From Streptomyces graminofaciens (lineage in GTDB: Bacteria; Actinomycetota; Actinomycetes; Streptomycetales; Streptomycetaceae): a stretch of 64,000 bases of DNA. Shown here piece after piece: positions 18,260-25,980 of this stretch. The stretch lies in contig NZ_AP018448.1 in the NCBI RefSeq assembly GCF_030294945.1, positions 7,470,001-7,534,000 of the forward strand. The letters are read 5' to 3'. Positions within the stretch are counted from its first letter, which is position 1. Every line of letters starts with the position of its first letter. Below the pieces are notes generated by a model, which was not told where the DNA came from, did no database searches, and worked only from the letters and a program-made list of their open reading frames with translations. Both the position numbers and the translations under genes were made by a program.

Positions 18260-18478
18260 TCAGTGGCGGTCCTGGCCGGCCTTCAACTCGCCTATGAACG
18301 CTGCCCAGGAGGCGGCCTCGAAGGTCAGAGCGGGACTGTGCGGAACCTTGCTGTCACGGACGGGGACCACGCCGGGGAACCCGTCCGCCACCTCCACGCA
18401 GTTGCCGCCCTCCTGATTGCTGTAGCTGCTCTTGCGCCACGCGGCGCCGTTCAGATCGGGACGGGACCTTCGCTCCAC
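18260..18478 (-). CDS. DUF397 domain protein
   Basis: 72 residues: NGAAWRKSSYSNQEGGNCVE near the start and VPVRDSKVP in the middle, the standard DUF397 signature. These small proteins pair with an XRE regulator in WhiJ-like modules that affect Streptomyces development. It starts at a GTG inside the XRE frame. Confidence 0.93.
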   Translation of the reverse strand: MERRSRPDLNGAAWRKSSYSNQEGGNCVEVADGFPGVVPVRDSKVPHSPALTFEAASWAAFIGELKAGQDRH

Positions 18479-19298
18479 GGTGGTTGCCCTCCATCACGGA
18501 TCGGATCATGTCGAGAGACATGAGCGGGGGCAGGGCTGCCGCCCGTAGCCGATCGTAGGTCAGGGAAAATGTTCTGACCTCGACTGGATCCTCGATCAGT
18601 TGGCCGTAGTGCGCGCCTTCTGTGTAGGCGACTTCCGAGCCGTCAGACAGCGCGAGAATCGTCAGCGAGCCGCCCATCGCGTCGTGCTCGCCTTGGTCGA
18701 ACGGCAACACCTGCACGGTGATGTGAGGCTCGGCCGCGGCCGCGATCAGACGCTCCAACTGCCCGCGCATCACCGCATGACCACCGATCGGCCGCCGCAG
18801 GACCGCTTCGTCGAGGACGACCCACAGCACAGGTCGATCAGCTGAGCCGAGCCGCTCCTGACGTCCCATGCGCACAGTGAGCCTCTCCTCCAACTGCGCT
18901 TCACTGCTGAGGGTGAGGCCGACGCTCAGGACGGCCCGCGCGTACTCCTCGGTCTGGAGCAGACCGGGCACCACATGCGCTGCGTACTCACCGATGGACA
19001 CCGCCCGCTCCGAACGCGCCATGAACTTCCGCGACCAGTCCGGAAACGCCTCCCGATACACATACGGCCACAGCTCGACCAACAAGTTGTCCGCCCCGAG
19101 GGCGGCGTCGAGCGCCCGTGCCAGTGCCAGCGTCGGTTTCGCCCCGGACGCCCGCTCGATCTGCGTGATCCGGGTGCTCACCACGTGTGTCCTGTCGCCC
19201 AGTTCGGCCTGGGTCAGCCCGGCCGCCGTACGGAGTCGGCGTACCCGCGAACCGAACAGCGCCGCCATCGACGTACTGGGATCGATTCCGTTGGCCAA
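18354..19298 (-). CDS. XRE family regulator with DUF5753-type domain (WhiJ-like)
   Basis: 314 residues. The XRE helix-turn-helix lies at about 13-68 (RVRRLRTAAGLTQAELGDRT). The DUF5753-like domain (about 95-265) has VPGLLQTEEYARAVLS, HAVMRGQLERLI and HITVQVLPFDQGEH. The last 40 residues are Gln/Arg-rich and overlap the DUF397 gene by 125 bases, unusual since partners normally overlap by a few bases; a lost stop codon is likely. With the DUF397 gene and the divergent ATPase gene it forms a WhiJ-type regulatory module. Confidence 0.9.
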   Translation of the reverse strand: MANGIDPSTSMAALFGSRVRRLRTAAGLTQAELGDRTHVVSTRITQIERASGAKPTLALARALDAALGADNLLVELWPYVYREAFPDWSRKFMARSERAVSIGEYAAHVVPGLLQTEEYARAVLSVGLTLSSEAQLEERLTVRMGRQERLGSADRPVLWVVLDEAVLRRPIGGHAVMRGQLERLIAAAAEPHITVQVLPFDQGEHDAMGGSLTILALSDGSEVAYTEGAHYGQLIEDPVEVRTFSLTYDRLRAAALPPLMSLDMIRSVMEGNHRGAKVPSRSERRRVAQEQLQQSGGRQLRGGGGRVPRRGPRP

Positions 19299-19386
19299 GG
19301 CGTCACTTCCGTTCCTTACGGACTGAAAAGTAAGGCTGTGTCACCTTCCGAGAGTAGGGCCGCCCGACGACTCTTGAGTACGGAAC

Positions 19387-19974
19387 GTGACGATCCGCGC
19401 ACATCGCGGGACGTCCCGGCACTCGACGGACAAGGACGGTCACGCTGTGCTGACAGGAACGACCACCACAGGCGAAGAACCCCGACGGGGAACCGGCGCC
19501 CCTGTGACGGAAACGGTCGTGCGCGACGACGAAGCCACCGAACACCCGGCGCTCACAGTGCAGTTCACCTCGTCGCCCCTGGGCGCCAGGCTCGCCCGAC
19601 GCCGCGCCGTGCGGCACATGGAGATGTGGGGGTACCCGCCGGAGTCGGAGGTGTCGTGCGCGGTCGCCCTCGTCGTGGCTGAACTCGCCGCGAACGCCGT
19701 CCAGCACGGGCGCGTCCCGGGTCGCGACTTCCGACTCGGGCTCGGCCTCGACGAGGTGGCCGGGCTGGTGCGGATCGAGGTCGCCGACGCCGCCACCGCG
19801 AAACGGCCTCCTGCCACCGCGCCCTCGTCGTACCCCGACGGCGAGTCGGGTCGCGGCCTGCTCCTGGTGGACGTCCTGGCTGTGCGTTGGGGGTCGACGC
19901 CTCGTCACCCCGTGGGCAAGACGATCTGGGCGGAGGTGTCGACCGTCGCTCCAACAAATCTGCATACTCCATGA
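19387..19974 (+). CDS. ATP-binding (HATPase, anti-sigma-like) protein
   Basis: 195 residues with a GHKL ATPase domain at about 65-190: VALVVAELAANAVQHG (N box), VADAATAKRPP and GESGRGLLLVDVLA (G box). It resembles RsbW/SpoIIAB-type anti-sigma kinases. It is divergent from the XRE-DUF397 pair, the usual third member of WhiJ-like clusters. The first 55 residues are low complexity; a GTG at 19447 is a possible later start, so the true start is open. Confidence 0.85.
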   Translation: MTIRAHRGTSRHSTDKDGHAVLTGTTTTGEEPRRGTGAPVTETVVRDDEATEHPALTVQFTSSPLGARLARRRAVRHMEMWGYPPESEVSCAVALVVAELAANAVQHGRVPGRDFRLGLGLDEVAGLVRIEVADAATAKRPPATAPSSYPDGESGRGLLLVDVLAVRWGSTPRHPVGKTIWAEVSTVAPTNLHTP

Positions 19975-19982
19975 GTTACTGA

Positions 19983-20512
19983 CCTAGCTGGCGTGATGTC
20001 GCGGAGGTCCACAAGAGCATGAGGCTGTCGGCCAATGCCCAGATGCTGCACCGGCACGGCTTCAGCCACCAGGGCCCGGCCCGTCGCGCGATCGAGTGCG
20101 ACGAGGAAGCCGTCACGGGCTGGGTGAAGGAGACCCGGCCCCAGGCGGAAGCGCCGTGGCGGCGCTCGGGGCCTGGCTGTGCTTCGAAGGCGAGGCCGGG
20201 TTCTCGATGACGCCGCCCACCGTTCGCACCTGGGCCAGGCGCGGACACGCACCTGTCACCCGGGTGCGGGGACGCTCCCAGCGCCGTTTCTCCATCGCCG
20301 CTCTGGCCTGCTATCTGCTACTTCCTGCCGACCGATGCACCGACCTCAACCCTGTCGAAGGCGTCTGGTCACTGCTGCGGCGCACCAGCCAGGCCAACAC
20401 CGCGTTCACCGACCCTGACCACCTCATGAGCGAGCTTCGGCACGGTCTCCGCCAGATCCAGTACCGCAGCAACCTCATCGACGGATGTCTCGCCAAACCG
20501 GCCTCACCTTGA
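19983..20512 (+). pseudogene. IS630 family transposase remnant
   Basis: Three pieces of one IS630-type DDE transposase can be read. SWRDVAEVHKSMRLSANAQM to the GWVKE stretch is in one frame up to about 20205. After a frameshift, LCFEGEAGFSMTPPTVRTW follows (the E-S-G-F catalytic region), then an internal deletion joins FSIAALACY to LNPVEGVWSLLRRT and NLIDGCLA, the C-terminus. The first part, the DN region and both inverted ends are missing or worn. It lies just outside the element's left attachment site. Confidence 0.85.
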
Positions 20513-20613
20513 CGAGATCACGGCAACAACGTCAGTAGTGGACGCTCAGCCGCCGCTCATCAGGTTCTGCACCGAGGAATCGACCAACTTTCCTCATAGT
20601 CCTGGAAACCATT

Positions 20614-20648
20614 CAGGGGCCTGACCCGCGATGCGGATCAGGCCCCTG
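20614..20648 (-). terminator. Terminator of the original tRNA-Pro gene
   Basis: A hairpin with arms CAGGGGCCTGA and TCAGGCCCCTG around a short loop, directly after the truncated tRNA 3' end. The chromosome-side copy of the terminator was displaced from its tRNA when the element inserted. Confidence 0.75.
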
Positions 20649-20661
20649 ACCTGGTGTTTCA

Positions 20662-20706
20662 CTGTCGGGGTGGCGGGATTTGAACCCACGACCTCTTCGT
20701 CCCGAA
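20662..20706 (-). other. attL: displaced 3' part of tRNA-Pro(CGG)
   Basis: 45 bases identical to 40088-40132, covering the tRNA from the anticodon loop to its 3' end. Beyond 20706 the sequence leaves the tRNA. This is the left attachment site of the integrated element. Confidence 0.93.
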
Positions 20707-20804
20707 GCAACTTGGGTGGGGGCGCTGCCTTGGGCGTGTGTGGCTCTGATCTGTGCTGATGGTCCGCTGACGTTCGCGGGCGTCCGCTGTTGTTCGTCGG
20801 CGTT

Positions 20805-20827
20805 GTCACGCAGTTAGACACTCAGCA
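20805..20827 (+). repeat. Left copy of subterminal direct repeat
   Basis: GTCACGCAGTTAGACAC, then T or G, then CAGCA. The same 23 bases, with one mismatch, occur at 40013-40035 in the same orientation. Both lie inside the element close to the att repeats, so they could be arm-type binding sites for Int or Xis. Confidence 0.7.
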
Positions 20828-20855
20828 GTTCTGGGGGCGCGATACAGTGCGCGCC

Positions 20856-21152
20856 GTGGACATACCCGGCTGGTTCGTCTGGCTCGCTCTCGGCCTGGCG
20901 ATCTTGCAGGCCCTCGGCCTCGTTCCCGTCATCCGCCGATTGCGCGAATCCGACTCGTCGGTGCGTTTCCAGGCGCGCCTTGACCTGGTGGACGTTGTCG
21001 CCTCCCTGCTGCTCTTCGGCGGCCTGGTGCTGAGTCTCGCAGTCGCGGAATCCTGGTTCTGGCTCACCTGCGCCAGCTTCGCGCTCATGGCCGCTGTGTA
21101 CGCCGTGAAGGGTGTCCACTGGCTCCGCGCTCGCCAGCGTCACACGGCCTGA
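20856..21152 (+). CDS. Small membrane protein, function unknown
   Basis: 98 residues with three hydrophobic segments: WFVWLALGLAILQALGLVPV (about 5-24), VVASLLLFGGLVLSLAVAES (about 48-67) and WLTCASFALMAAVYAVKG (about 70-87). The GTG at 20856 is chosen because earlier codons run across the repeat at 20805-20827. No clear ribosome site is seen; it could be leaderless. First gene inside the element. Confidence 0.6.
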   Translation: MDIPGWFVWLALGLAILQALGLVPVIRRLRESDSSVRFQARLDLVDVVASLLLFGGLVLSLAVAESWFWLTCASFALMAAVYAVKGVHWLRARQRHTA

Positions 21153-21304
21153 CCCAAACGCCAGGCGCTGACCGCTCGGTGCACTACTTCTTCTTGCCCG
21201 GGGTCTTGCCGGGGATCTTGGTGAGCTGGGTTTTTGCTGGTCAAGGGCGGTAGGCTCGTCCGCCTCGTGGTCGCCGTTGGTCGTCATTGGTCACTGTTGA
21301 GCGT

Positions 21305-21324
21305 CCTCGGACGGCCCAGGGACG
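21305..21324 (+). repeat. 20-bp direct repeat, left copy
   Basis: CCTCGGACGGCCCAGGGACG here is identical to 27378-27397, in the same orientation. The two copies bracket 6 kb of cargo genes, from the PIN gene to the DUF4365 operon. Confidence 0.85.
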
Positions 21325-21394
21325 GCCCGAGCGCCTCCCCGGCGCCTCTCATATCTCGGGTGTATGCCGTCCGTTGAGCTGGCAGTCTGTGTGC

Positions 21395-22192
21395 ATGCAA
21401 CTTCGCGATGTCTGCTTGGCGGATGCCGCCGAACTGACCCTCATGCAGCTCAAGAACAAGTGCCAAAGCATCGTCAACACGACGGCCGTTGTATCGGCCA
21501 GGGACGGATACTTGTCCTGGGTCGAGGACGCGGAGCGGCACTTTCGCAGCCTGTTTGACGACGACGTCATGGCGGATGGCCTCTACACAGCGGCGTACTG
21601 GGAGATCCGTCGCATTGTTCAAGTCACGCCACGGCCCTACCCTCTGATACACGGTGAGGTCGAGAACCAAGTCCGCCGCATCGACGCTGCTCTCGTGCAG
21701 ATCGCTCGCATCCGGGAGTTCGCCGGCCATCCGGGAGCCATCGTCGTAGTCGACACCTCAGCCTTCATTCAAGGGGAGATCTTCACCGACTTTGCATGGC
21801 CGACGAAGATGGGCATCAAGGGACCCGTGCGGCTGATTGCCCCAATCATCGTGGTCGAGGAGCTTGACAAGCTCAAGGACACAGGTAACACCAACGCTGG
21901 CGACAAGGCACGCAAGGTCCTCAAGCGCCTCCGGGAGAAGCACCGGGCCGCTGGGCAGATCTTTCCCGCTCCGGTTCGAGACAAGGTGACCGTTGAGGTA
22001 CTTCTCGACGACGACGGGCACCAACGCCTGTCTATCCCCGACGACGAGATCATCCGCCAGGCCATCAAGATCAAGCAGATGGTGACCGGTGAAGTCACCC
22101 TCGCCTGCGTGGACGCAAGCATGGAGTTCCGGGCCTTGGCCAAGGGCCTCAAGGTCTTTGAGGTGCCTCCATCGCCCAGGGCTGTCCAGTAA
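21395..22192 (+). CDS. PIN-domain protein (putative ribonuclease)
   Basis: 265 residues. The N-terminal 110 are helical and unrecognised. The PIN domain (about 115-265) shows VVVDTSAFIQGE (first Asp), VEELDKLKD (Glu-Asp pair), DDEIIRQAIK and LACVDASMEFRALAKGLKVF (late Asp). These match the metal-binding acids of PIN nucleases. No small antitoxin gene is next to it, so it is not a plain VapBC pair. The ATG at 21395 is used; the upstream part of the frame crosses a 20-bp direct repeat (21305-21324) and is probably not coding. Confidence 0.85.
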   Translation: MQLRDVCLADAAELTLMQLKNKCQSIVNTTAVVSARDGYLSWVEDAERHFRSLFDDDVMADGLYTAAYWEIRRIVQVTPRPYPLIHGEVENQVRRIDAALVQIARIREFAGHPGAIVVVDTSAFIQGEIFTDFAWPTKMGIKGPVRLIAPIIVVEELDKLKDTGNTNAGDKARKVLKRLREKHRAAGQIFPAPVRDKVTVEVLLDDDGHQRLSIPDDEIIRQAIKIKQMVTGEVTLACVDASMEFRALAKGLKVFEVPPSPRAVQ

Positions 22193-22621
22193 ACCACTTA
22201 ACCTTTCGATCACTTAGGGATGATCGAGGCTGGGCACGCCCGCCTCAGCTGATGCCATCGGCTTGGGAAGCTTGGGTGTTCTGGCGGCGACTGCCGCACT
22301 GACCTGCGCCGGAATGCTGCTCCAGCCTTTGGGGACCTGCGACCGACTCCCCGCCGTTCCCCCGTGAAGCTCCGCCTGTTCTGGCACGCGAGTGGCACGA
22401 GTTTGAACGTTCGTGCATGGACACCACCGATAGGTCATCGAACGGGTCATGCCCTCATTCGTCGCCTGATCAAATAACGACACAATGTTGAAGCAAGGTG
22501 ACATCTAATGCGTTAAATGTGTCAATTAGCAGGTTATCCAAACGGATTTTCCGTAAATTCCCTACGGTTGCGTCTTATGGAGGCCGGACAACAAGTTGCT
22601 GGCCCAGAAAGGACGTTGTAG
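22193..22621. promoter_or_regulatory. Intergenic region upstream of the DGQHR gene
   Basis: No gene in about 430 bp. The first half has a GC-rich block containing GGCTTGGGAAGCTTGGG (about 22259), similar to a sequence at 25014, which recalls the anticodon arm of tRNA-Gly(CCC). The last 150 bases are AT-rich (TTAAATGTGTCAATTAG and similar) and are the likely promoter. AGAAAGGACG at 22607-22616 is the ribosome site for the next gene. Confidence 0.45.
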
Positions 22622-23905
22622 GTGACCATCACCGTTGACCCCTCTCGTCTGTCGTTGACGCGCGAGGAGTCCACATACCTGGCGATTCGGACCACGCAGG
22701 GAGGACGCACGGTCTACACGACCCGCATCCCTCTGTCCGAGCTCCCGGTAATCCTCACAATCCCGGACCCGGCCAAGCCTGACCCGGACAACCGCCGTGT
22801 CGACCCCAACCATGCGAAGGGCTTCGGTAACTACCTCGCCGAGAACCCCGGTTGGGTAGCACCGGCCCTCCTCATCCGCGACACTGGCGGCTGCCGCTTC
22901 GAGTCGATCAGCGCGGACGGCGCTATCGGGTACCTCACCGTCCCGTGGGCCATCGGAGGCATCGGGCGCCTGATCACGATCGACGGCCAGCACCGCGTGC
23001 TCGGGGTCCACCTAGAGAAGAAGCGCATCACCGACGAAATCGCGCGCATCGACCGTGAGGCGGTCCGTGCCAACGAGGCCAAGAAGCAGAAACTTGACGA
23101 GGAGCGCGAAGCTCTGGTCCTCCGGCTCCAGCGCCTCAAGGAGGAGTTCATCGGCGTCGACATCTACGTGGAGGTCGACGGCGTCCGCGGGCAGCAGATG
23201 TTCGTCGACGTCGCCGACAATGCCAAGGGCATCTCCGGCGCCGTCCGGGCCCGTTTCGACACCTCGCGCATCGCCAATCGCACGCTCACCGACATCGTTG
23301 CTCACCCCCTCTTCGCGGGGAAGATCGACATTGAGCGCGATCGGATGACCCTGGCCAACCGCAACCTGATGGGTGCCAAGCACGTCGCCGACATCACCCG
23401 CTCCGTCATCGCCGGCCCCGGTGGGCGCGTCAACAAGAAGGTTGAGTCCCTCACCGACAACGAGGTGATCGAAAGCGTCCGCGGCTTCCTGGACGTCATC
23501 TCCACAGCCTTCACCGACCTGGCAGCGATCACCGAGGAGGACGTCGACAACTACCACCCCTCCCTTGCTGAGAAGCGCAAGAACGAGCCGCCGGCGCCCC
23601 CTACTAAAGCGATGCAGCTCCGCGTATCCTCCCTCCTCGGTTCCGTGGGCATGCTCCGCGTCCTCGGTGGCGTTTACCGCAACTTGAAGGAGGACGGAGT
23701 TGAAGACGGTGACATCCAGGAGTTTTTCAAGCGGCTCGACCGCCACATGGGCGCCCCGGTCACTGAGCAGAGCATCTGGCGCACCACGGCGGCGAACGAG
23801 GACTTCGAGCCCAATGCCTCGGCGCCGATCATGCGCCAACAGAACATCGTCCACCTGACCAAGGTGATCACCGACTGGTACAAGAAGGCGCCCGCCGCCA
23901 TCTGA
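22622..23905 (+). CDS. DGQHR-domain protein (DndB-like)
   Basis: 427 residues. The signature IDGQHRVLGVHLEKK lies near residue 122, followed by a coiled region (REAVRANEAKKQKLDEEREA) and FIGVDIYVEVDG-QQMFVDVADNAKGI. This pattern defines the DGQHR superfamily, whose best-known member DndB regulates DNA phosphorothioation. No dndA, dndC, dndD or dndE gene is in the window, so the role here is open: a solitary regulator or a defence protein. The GTG start has a good ribosome site, and a strong terminator follows, so it is a single-gene unit. Confidence 0.87.
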   Translation: MTITVDPSRLSLTREESTYLAIRTTQGGRTVYTTRIPLSELPVILTIPDPAKPDPDNRRVDPNHAKGFGNYLAENPGWVAPALLIRDTGGCRFESISADGAIGYLTVPWAIGGIGRLITIDGQHRVLGVHLEKKRITDEIARIDREAVRANEAKKQKLDEEREALVLRLQRLKEEFIGVDIYVEVDGVRGQQMFVDVADNAKGISGAVRARFDTSRIANRTLTDIVAHPLFAGKIDIERDRMTLANRNLMGAKHVADITRSVIAGPGGRVNKKVESLTDNEVIESVRGFLDVISTAFTDLAAITEEDVDNYHPSLAEKRKNEPPAPPTKAMQLRVSSLLGSVGMLRVLGGVYRNLKEDGVEDGDIQEFFKRLDRHMGAPVTEQSIWRTTAANEDFEPNASAPIMRQQNIVHLTKVITDWYKKAPAAI

Positions 23906-23917
23906 TCCACCAGATAG

Positions 23918-23960
23918 CAGCATGGTCCCCTCCAGGACACATGTGGAGGGGACCATGCTG
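23918..23960 (+). terminator. Strong hairpin terminator after the DGQHR gene
   Basis: A 17-bp perfect stem, CAGCATGGTCCCCTCCA with its complement, around a 9-base loop, 13 bases after the stop codon. It is a simple strong terminator. Confidence 0.9.
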
Positions 23961-24034
23961 TTGCTTAAGTCCGCCTTCGTGTGGCTCTTGGTTCGGTCGC
24001 ACGTACCTCTCAGTCATGTACTGCCAAAAATCGA

Positions 24035-24090
24035 TCTTGAAAACCGTCGTGGCGCAAGTCACCGTGGGTTCAAATCCCACACCCACCGCA
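24035..24090 (+). other. 3' half of a tRNA-Ser(UGA) gene: relic attachment site
   Basis: From the anticodon loop CTTGAAA (anticodon TGA) on, the sequence follows tRNA-Ser: a long variable arm (GTGGCGCAAGTCAC), the T arm GGGTTCAAATCCCAC and an acceptor strand ACCCACCG. Upstream, the anticodon stem does not pair, so the 5' half is absent. A terminator follows. This is what an att site of another tRNA-Ser-targeting island looks like, left inside this element. Confidence 0.8.
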
Positions 24091-24098
24091 CAGGAGAG

Positions 24099-24131
24099 CG
24101 GCCCCTGACCAGGTGAATCGGTCGGGGGCCG
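24099..24131 (+). terminator. Terminator after the tRNA-Ser fragment
   Basis: CGGCCCCTGACC and GGTCGGGGGCCG can pair with a single G-U mismatch across a 9-base loop, just after the tRNA-Ser 3' end. It probably came with the tRNA. Confidence 0.65.
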
Positions 24132-24160
24132 GTGCGCTGCGCGGTACCTGCTCACCACCG

Positions 24161-24194
24161 TGGTTCCCCGTGACTTCCCGCACGATCGGGCACG
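24161..24194 (+). repeat. 34-bp direct repeat, left copy
   Basis: Starts TGGTTCCCCGTGA and ends GGGCACG. It matches 25108-25141 at 31 of 34 positions by eye and lies on the other side of the SLATT gene. It may be arm-site sequence of a lost integrase or the mark of cassette insertion. Confidence 0.7.
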
Positions 24195-24350
24195 GATGGG
24201 GCACGCCCCCTCCGATCCGTAGCTCCGTGTGTATCGGCCGGTGACAGTCATACCGGTCGCGCTGTGGACTTGGAGACGGGCCACGGTGTTGGCGTAGCGC
24301 TCGCGCGGGCAGGATGGCGGTGGTGCCGTTGCGTGAATCTCGGGGGGATC

Positions 24351-24920
24351 GTGGCTCAGCAACCGGACAGGCACGGACATCCCGTCCCTTTCGACATCAG
24401 GGATGTACCAGAAGAAGTACAAGCCATTGCCGGGGAGTGTGAACGGCTGTGGGAAAGGGCCTTGCATAGTGCCCACCATCAGTTCGCGGCTTCCATGATC
24501 TGGCGCAGTACGCACCGCTGGCTGTCAGTGCTGGCGGCTGCGGTGGGCGCCCTGGCCGGCGTGTCGGCTGTAGCCGATGTCATCGGCGTTCGCCTTGCTG
24601 GTGTGGGTGCCCTCTTGGCCACGGTCATTGGAGGGGCGACAAGCCTGCTGGCGCCAGACCAGCACGCGACACAGTGCACCACGTCCGGCAATGCCTATGT
24701 TGAAGTGCGGGACGGCAGTCAGCAGATGCTGTGCGTTGACCTCGCTCGCTTGGAGTACGAAGCGGCACGTCAGCGTCTTGAAGACCTGACCGCAGGATTG
24801 CACGCAGCGAACCAGGCAGCCGAGCCGACATCGTTCCTCGCACGGTGGTACGCGCGCCGAGCACTCAAGTCGGGGATCGCCAACGACGACGTGTGGGCGG
24901 TACGAACACTCAGGGAATGA
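24351..24920 (+). CDS. SLATT-domain membrane protein
   Basis: 189 residues. A soluble start (VPEEVQAIAGECERLWERAL) is followed by two close membrane helices at about 62-80 (WLSVLAAAVGALAGVSAVAD) and 85-103 (LAGVGALLATVIGGATSLLA), then a long amphipathic helical region ending ALKSGIANDDVWAVRTLRE. This two-helix pattern with a flanking coiled part is the SLATT arrangement, predicted to be a pore-forming effector in nucleotide-sensing defence systems. No SMODS, SLOG or cyclase gene is next to it. The GTG at 24351 follows CGGGGGGATC directly. Confidence 0.75.
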   Translation: MAQQPDRHGHPVPFDIRDVPEEVQAIAGECERLWERALHSAHHQFAASMIWRSTHRWLSVLAAAVGALAGVSAVADVIGVRLAGVGALLATVIGGATSLLAPDQHATQCTTSGNAYVEVRDGSQQMLCVDLARLEYEAARQRLEDLTAGLHAANQAAEPTSFLARWYARRALKSGIANDDVWAVRTLRE

Positions 24921-25431
24921 CGGCGCTCCTCCAGGATCACCCTGGCGGAACGCGACTTCGAAGGCCAGCTTGCCACCAATGACACCTTGGACCTCCATCA
25001 GTGCTGCGAACCTCAGCTTGGGAAGCTGAGGGGATCTGGGGCTCACTGCTGATCTGACCTGCAGCGAAACGGCGTTGGCTCTTGGTGGGCGTCGTCTTGG
25101 TTCCCTCTGGTTCCCCGTGATTCCCCGCACGATCTGGCACGCCTCTGGCGCGACCTCCCGAATGCGATGCCCTCTACCGGCCTCCGCCGCTTGCCCCCAA
25201 CTGGCCGTTTAAGTCTGGTTGAGGCCGCGAACATCGCCACGGGCGGTCGTGCTCGCGGACGGGCGGCGGTGGGGCACCGGGCGATTTGGTCGAACGGAGG
25301 CGGGCACCATGCGTCGTTCACGGTTGGTGATCCCGGTCGAACCAGGAGTCATGAGGTGAGGTCGTTGACCTACCGCTCAACCTGCCTCCGCCTTAGCATG
25401 TGATCTACGCGATATGGCATTGGGGGGATGC
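24921..25431. other. Intergenic region with palindrome and repeat, no gene
   Basis: About 510 bp with no supported gene. It contains a perfect 9-bp palindrome, CCTCAGCTT-GGG-AAGCTGAGG (25011-25031), that resembles the anticodon arm of tRNA-Gly(CCC), and the second copy of the 34-bp direct repeat (25108-25141). The last 60 bases are likely the promoter of the DUF4365 operon. The layout suggests the remains of attachment or junction sequences. Confidence 0.5.
25108..25141 (+). repeat. 34-bp direct repeat, right copy
   Basis: Second copy of the repeat at 24161-24194; together they bracket the SLATT gene as a 950-bp segment. Confidence 0.7.
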
Positions 25432-25980
25432 ATGATCGATGTTGGCGGGGCGCTGCCAGCCGCGCCCTTGAGGGGAGACCTGCCCAAGAAGCAGCGCATG
25501 GAGATGCTCCAGGACGGTTACCTAAGAGCGGTAGCTGCTGCAGCAGGATGCACCATGGCGAAGCCCGAGCCCGACGACGGGATTGACTGGGTGATAACCC
25601 ATGCGTCTGACCTGCACGAGGCGGACTGTCAGATCGATCTAAAGATCCAGCTCAAGAGCACTTGGACCTGCGGGCCTAATCCGGCCAACGGGTTTGTATC
25701 CGTCAAATTATCGAATGATCGGCTCAAGCTTCTCGCGCGTCAAAAGGTGACCGTTCATCGCATTTTGGTGGCGATGATAATTCCCGAAGATATCGCGGCC
25801 TGGGTCGAGGCTACTCACGATATATTCAAGCTGCGTCACTGTGCTTACTGGCGCAGTGTTACAGGTGAGCAGCCCTCGGGAGAAGAGTACACATCCGTCA
25901 GGGTGTCAACCGATCGAATATTTGACGATAAGGCACTTTGTGGAATTATGGAGCGCATAGGGAAGGGAGGTAGGCCGTGA
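25432..25980 (+). CDS. DUF4365 protein (PD-(D/E)XK-like)
   Basis: 182 residues. The N-terminal part has RMEMLQDGYLRAVAAAAGCT, then EPDDGIDWVITHAS and DCQIDLKIQLKST. The acidic Asp, and the Asp-x-Lys followed by Gln-x-Lys arrangement, fit the active site of PD-(D/E)XK-fold DUF4365 proteins, which often sit in defence contexts. The ATG at 25432 has GGGGGG five bases upstream; the ATG at 25414 has none. A TTA codon near 25708 makes its translation dependent on the bldA tRNA. It overlaps the next gene by 4 bases, so the two form an operon. GC is clearly lower than in core genes. Confidence 0.78.
   Translation: MIDVGGALPAAPLRGDLPKKQRMEMLQDGYLRAVAAAAGCTMAKPEPDDGIDWVITHASDLHEADCQIDLKIQLKSTWTCGPNPANGFVSVKLSNDRLKLLARQKVTVHRILVAMIIPEDIAAWVEATHDIFKLRHCAYWRSVTGEQPSGEEYTSVRVSTDRIFDDKALCGIMERIGKGGRP

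Noticed and set aside
20670..20720. A second intact tRNA-Pro at the left end
   Set aside because: Only the part from the anticodon loop to the 3' end is present; the 5' half is missing, so it is attL.
22622..23905. Evidence for a full phosphorothioation (dnd) system
   Set aside because: Only a DGQHR/DndB-like gene is present; no cysteine desulphurase, DndC, DndD or DndE could be read nearby.
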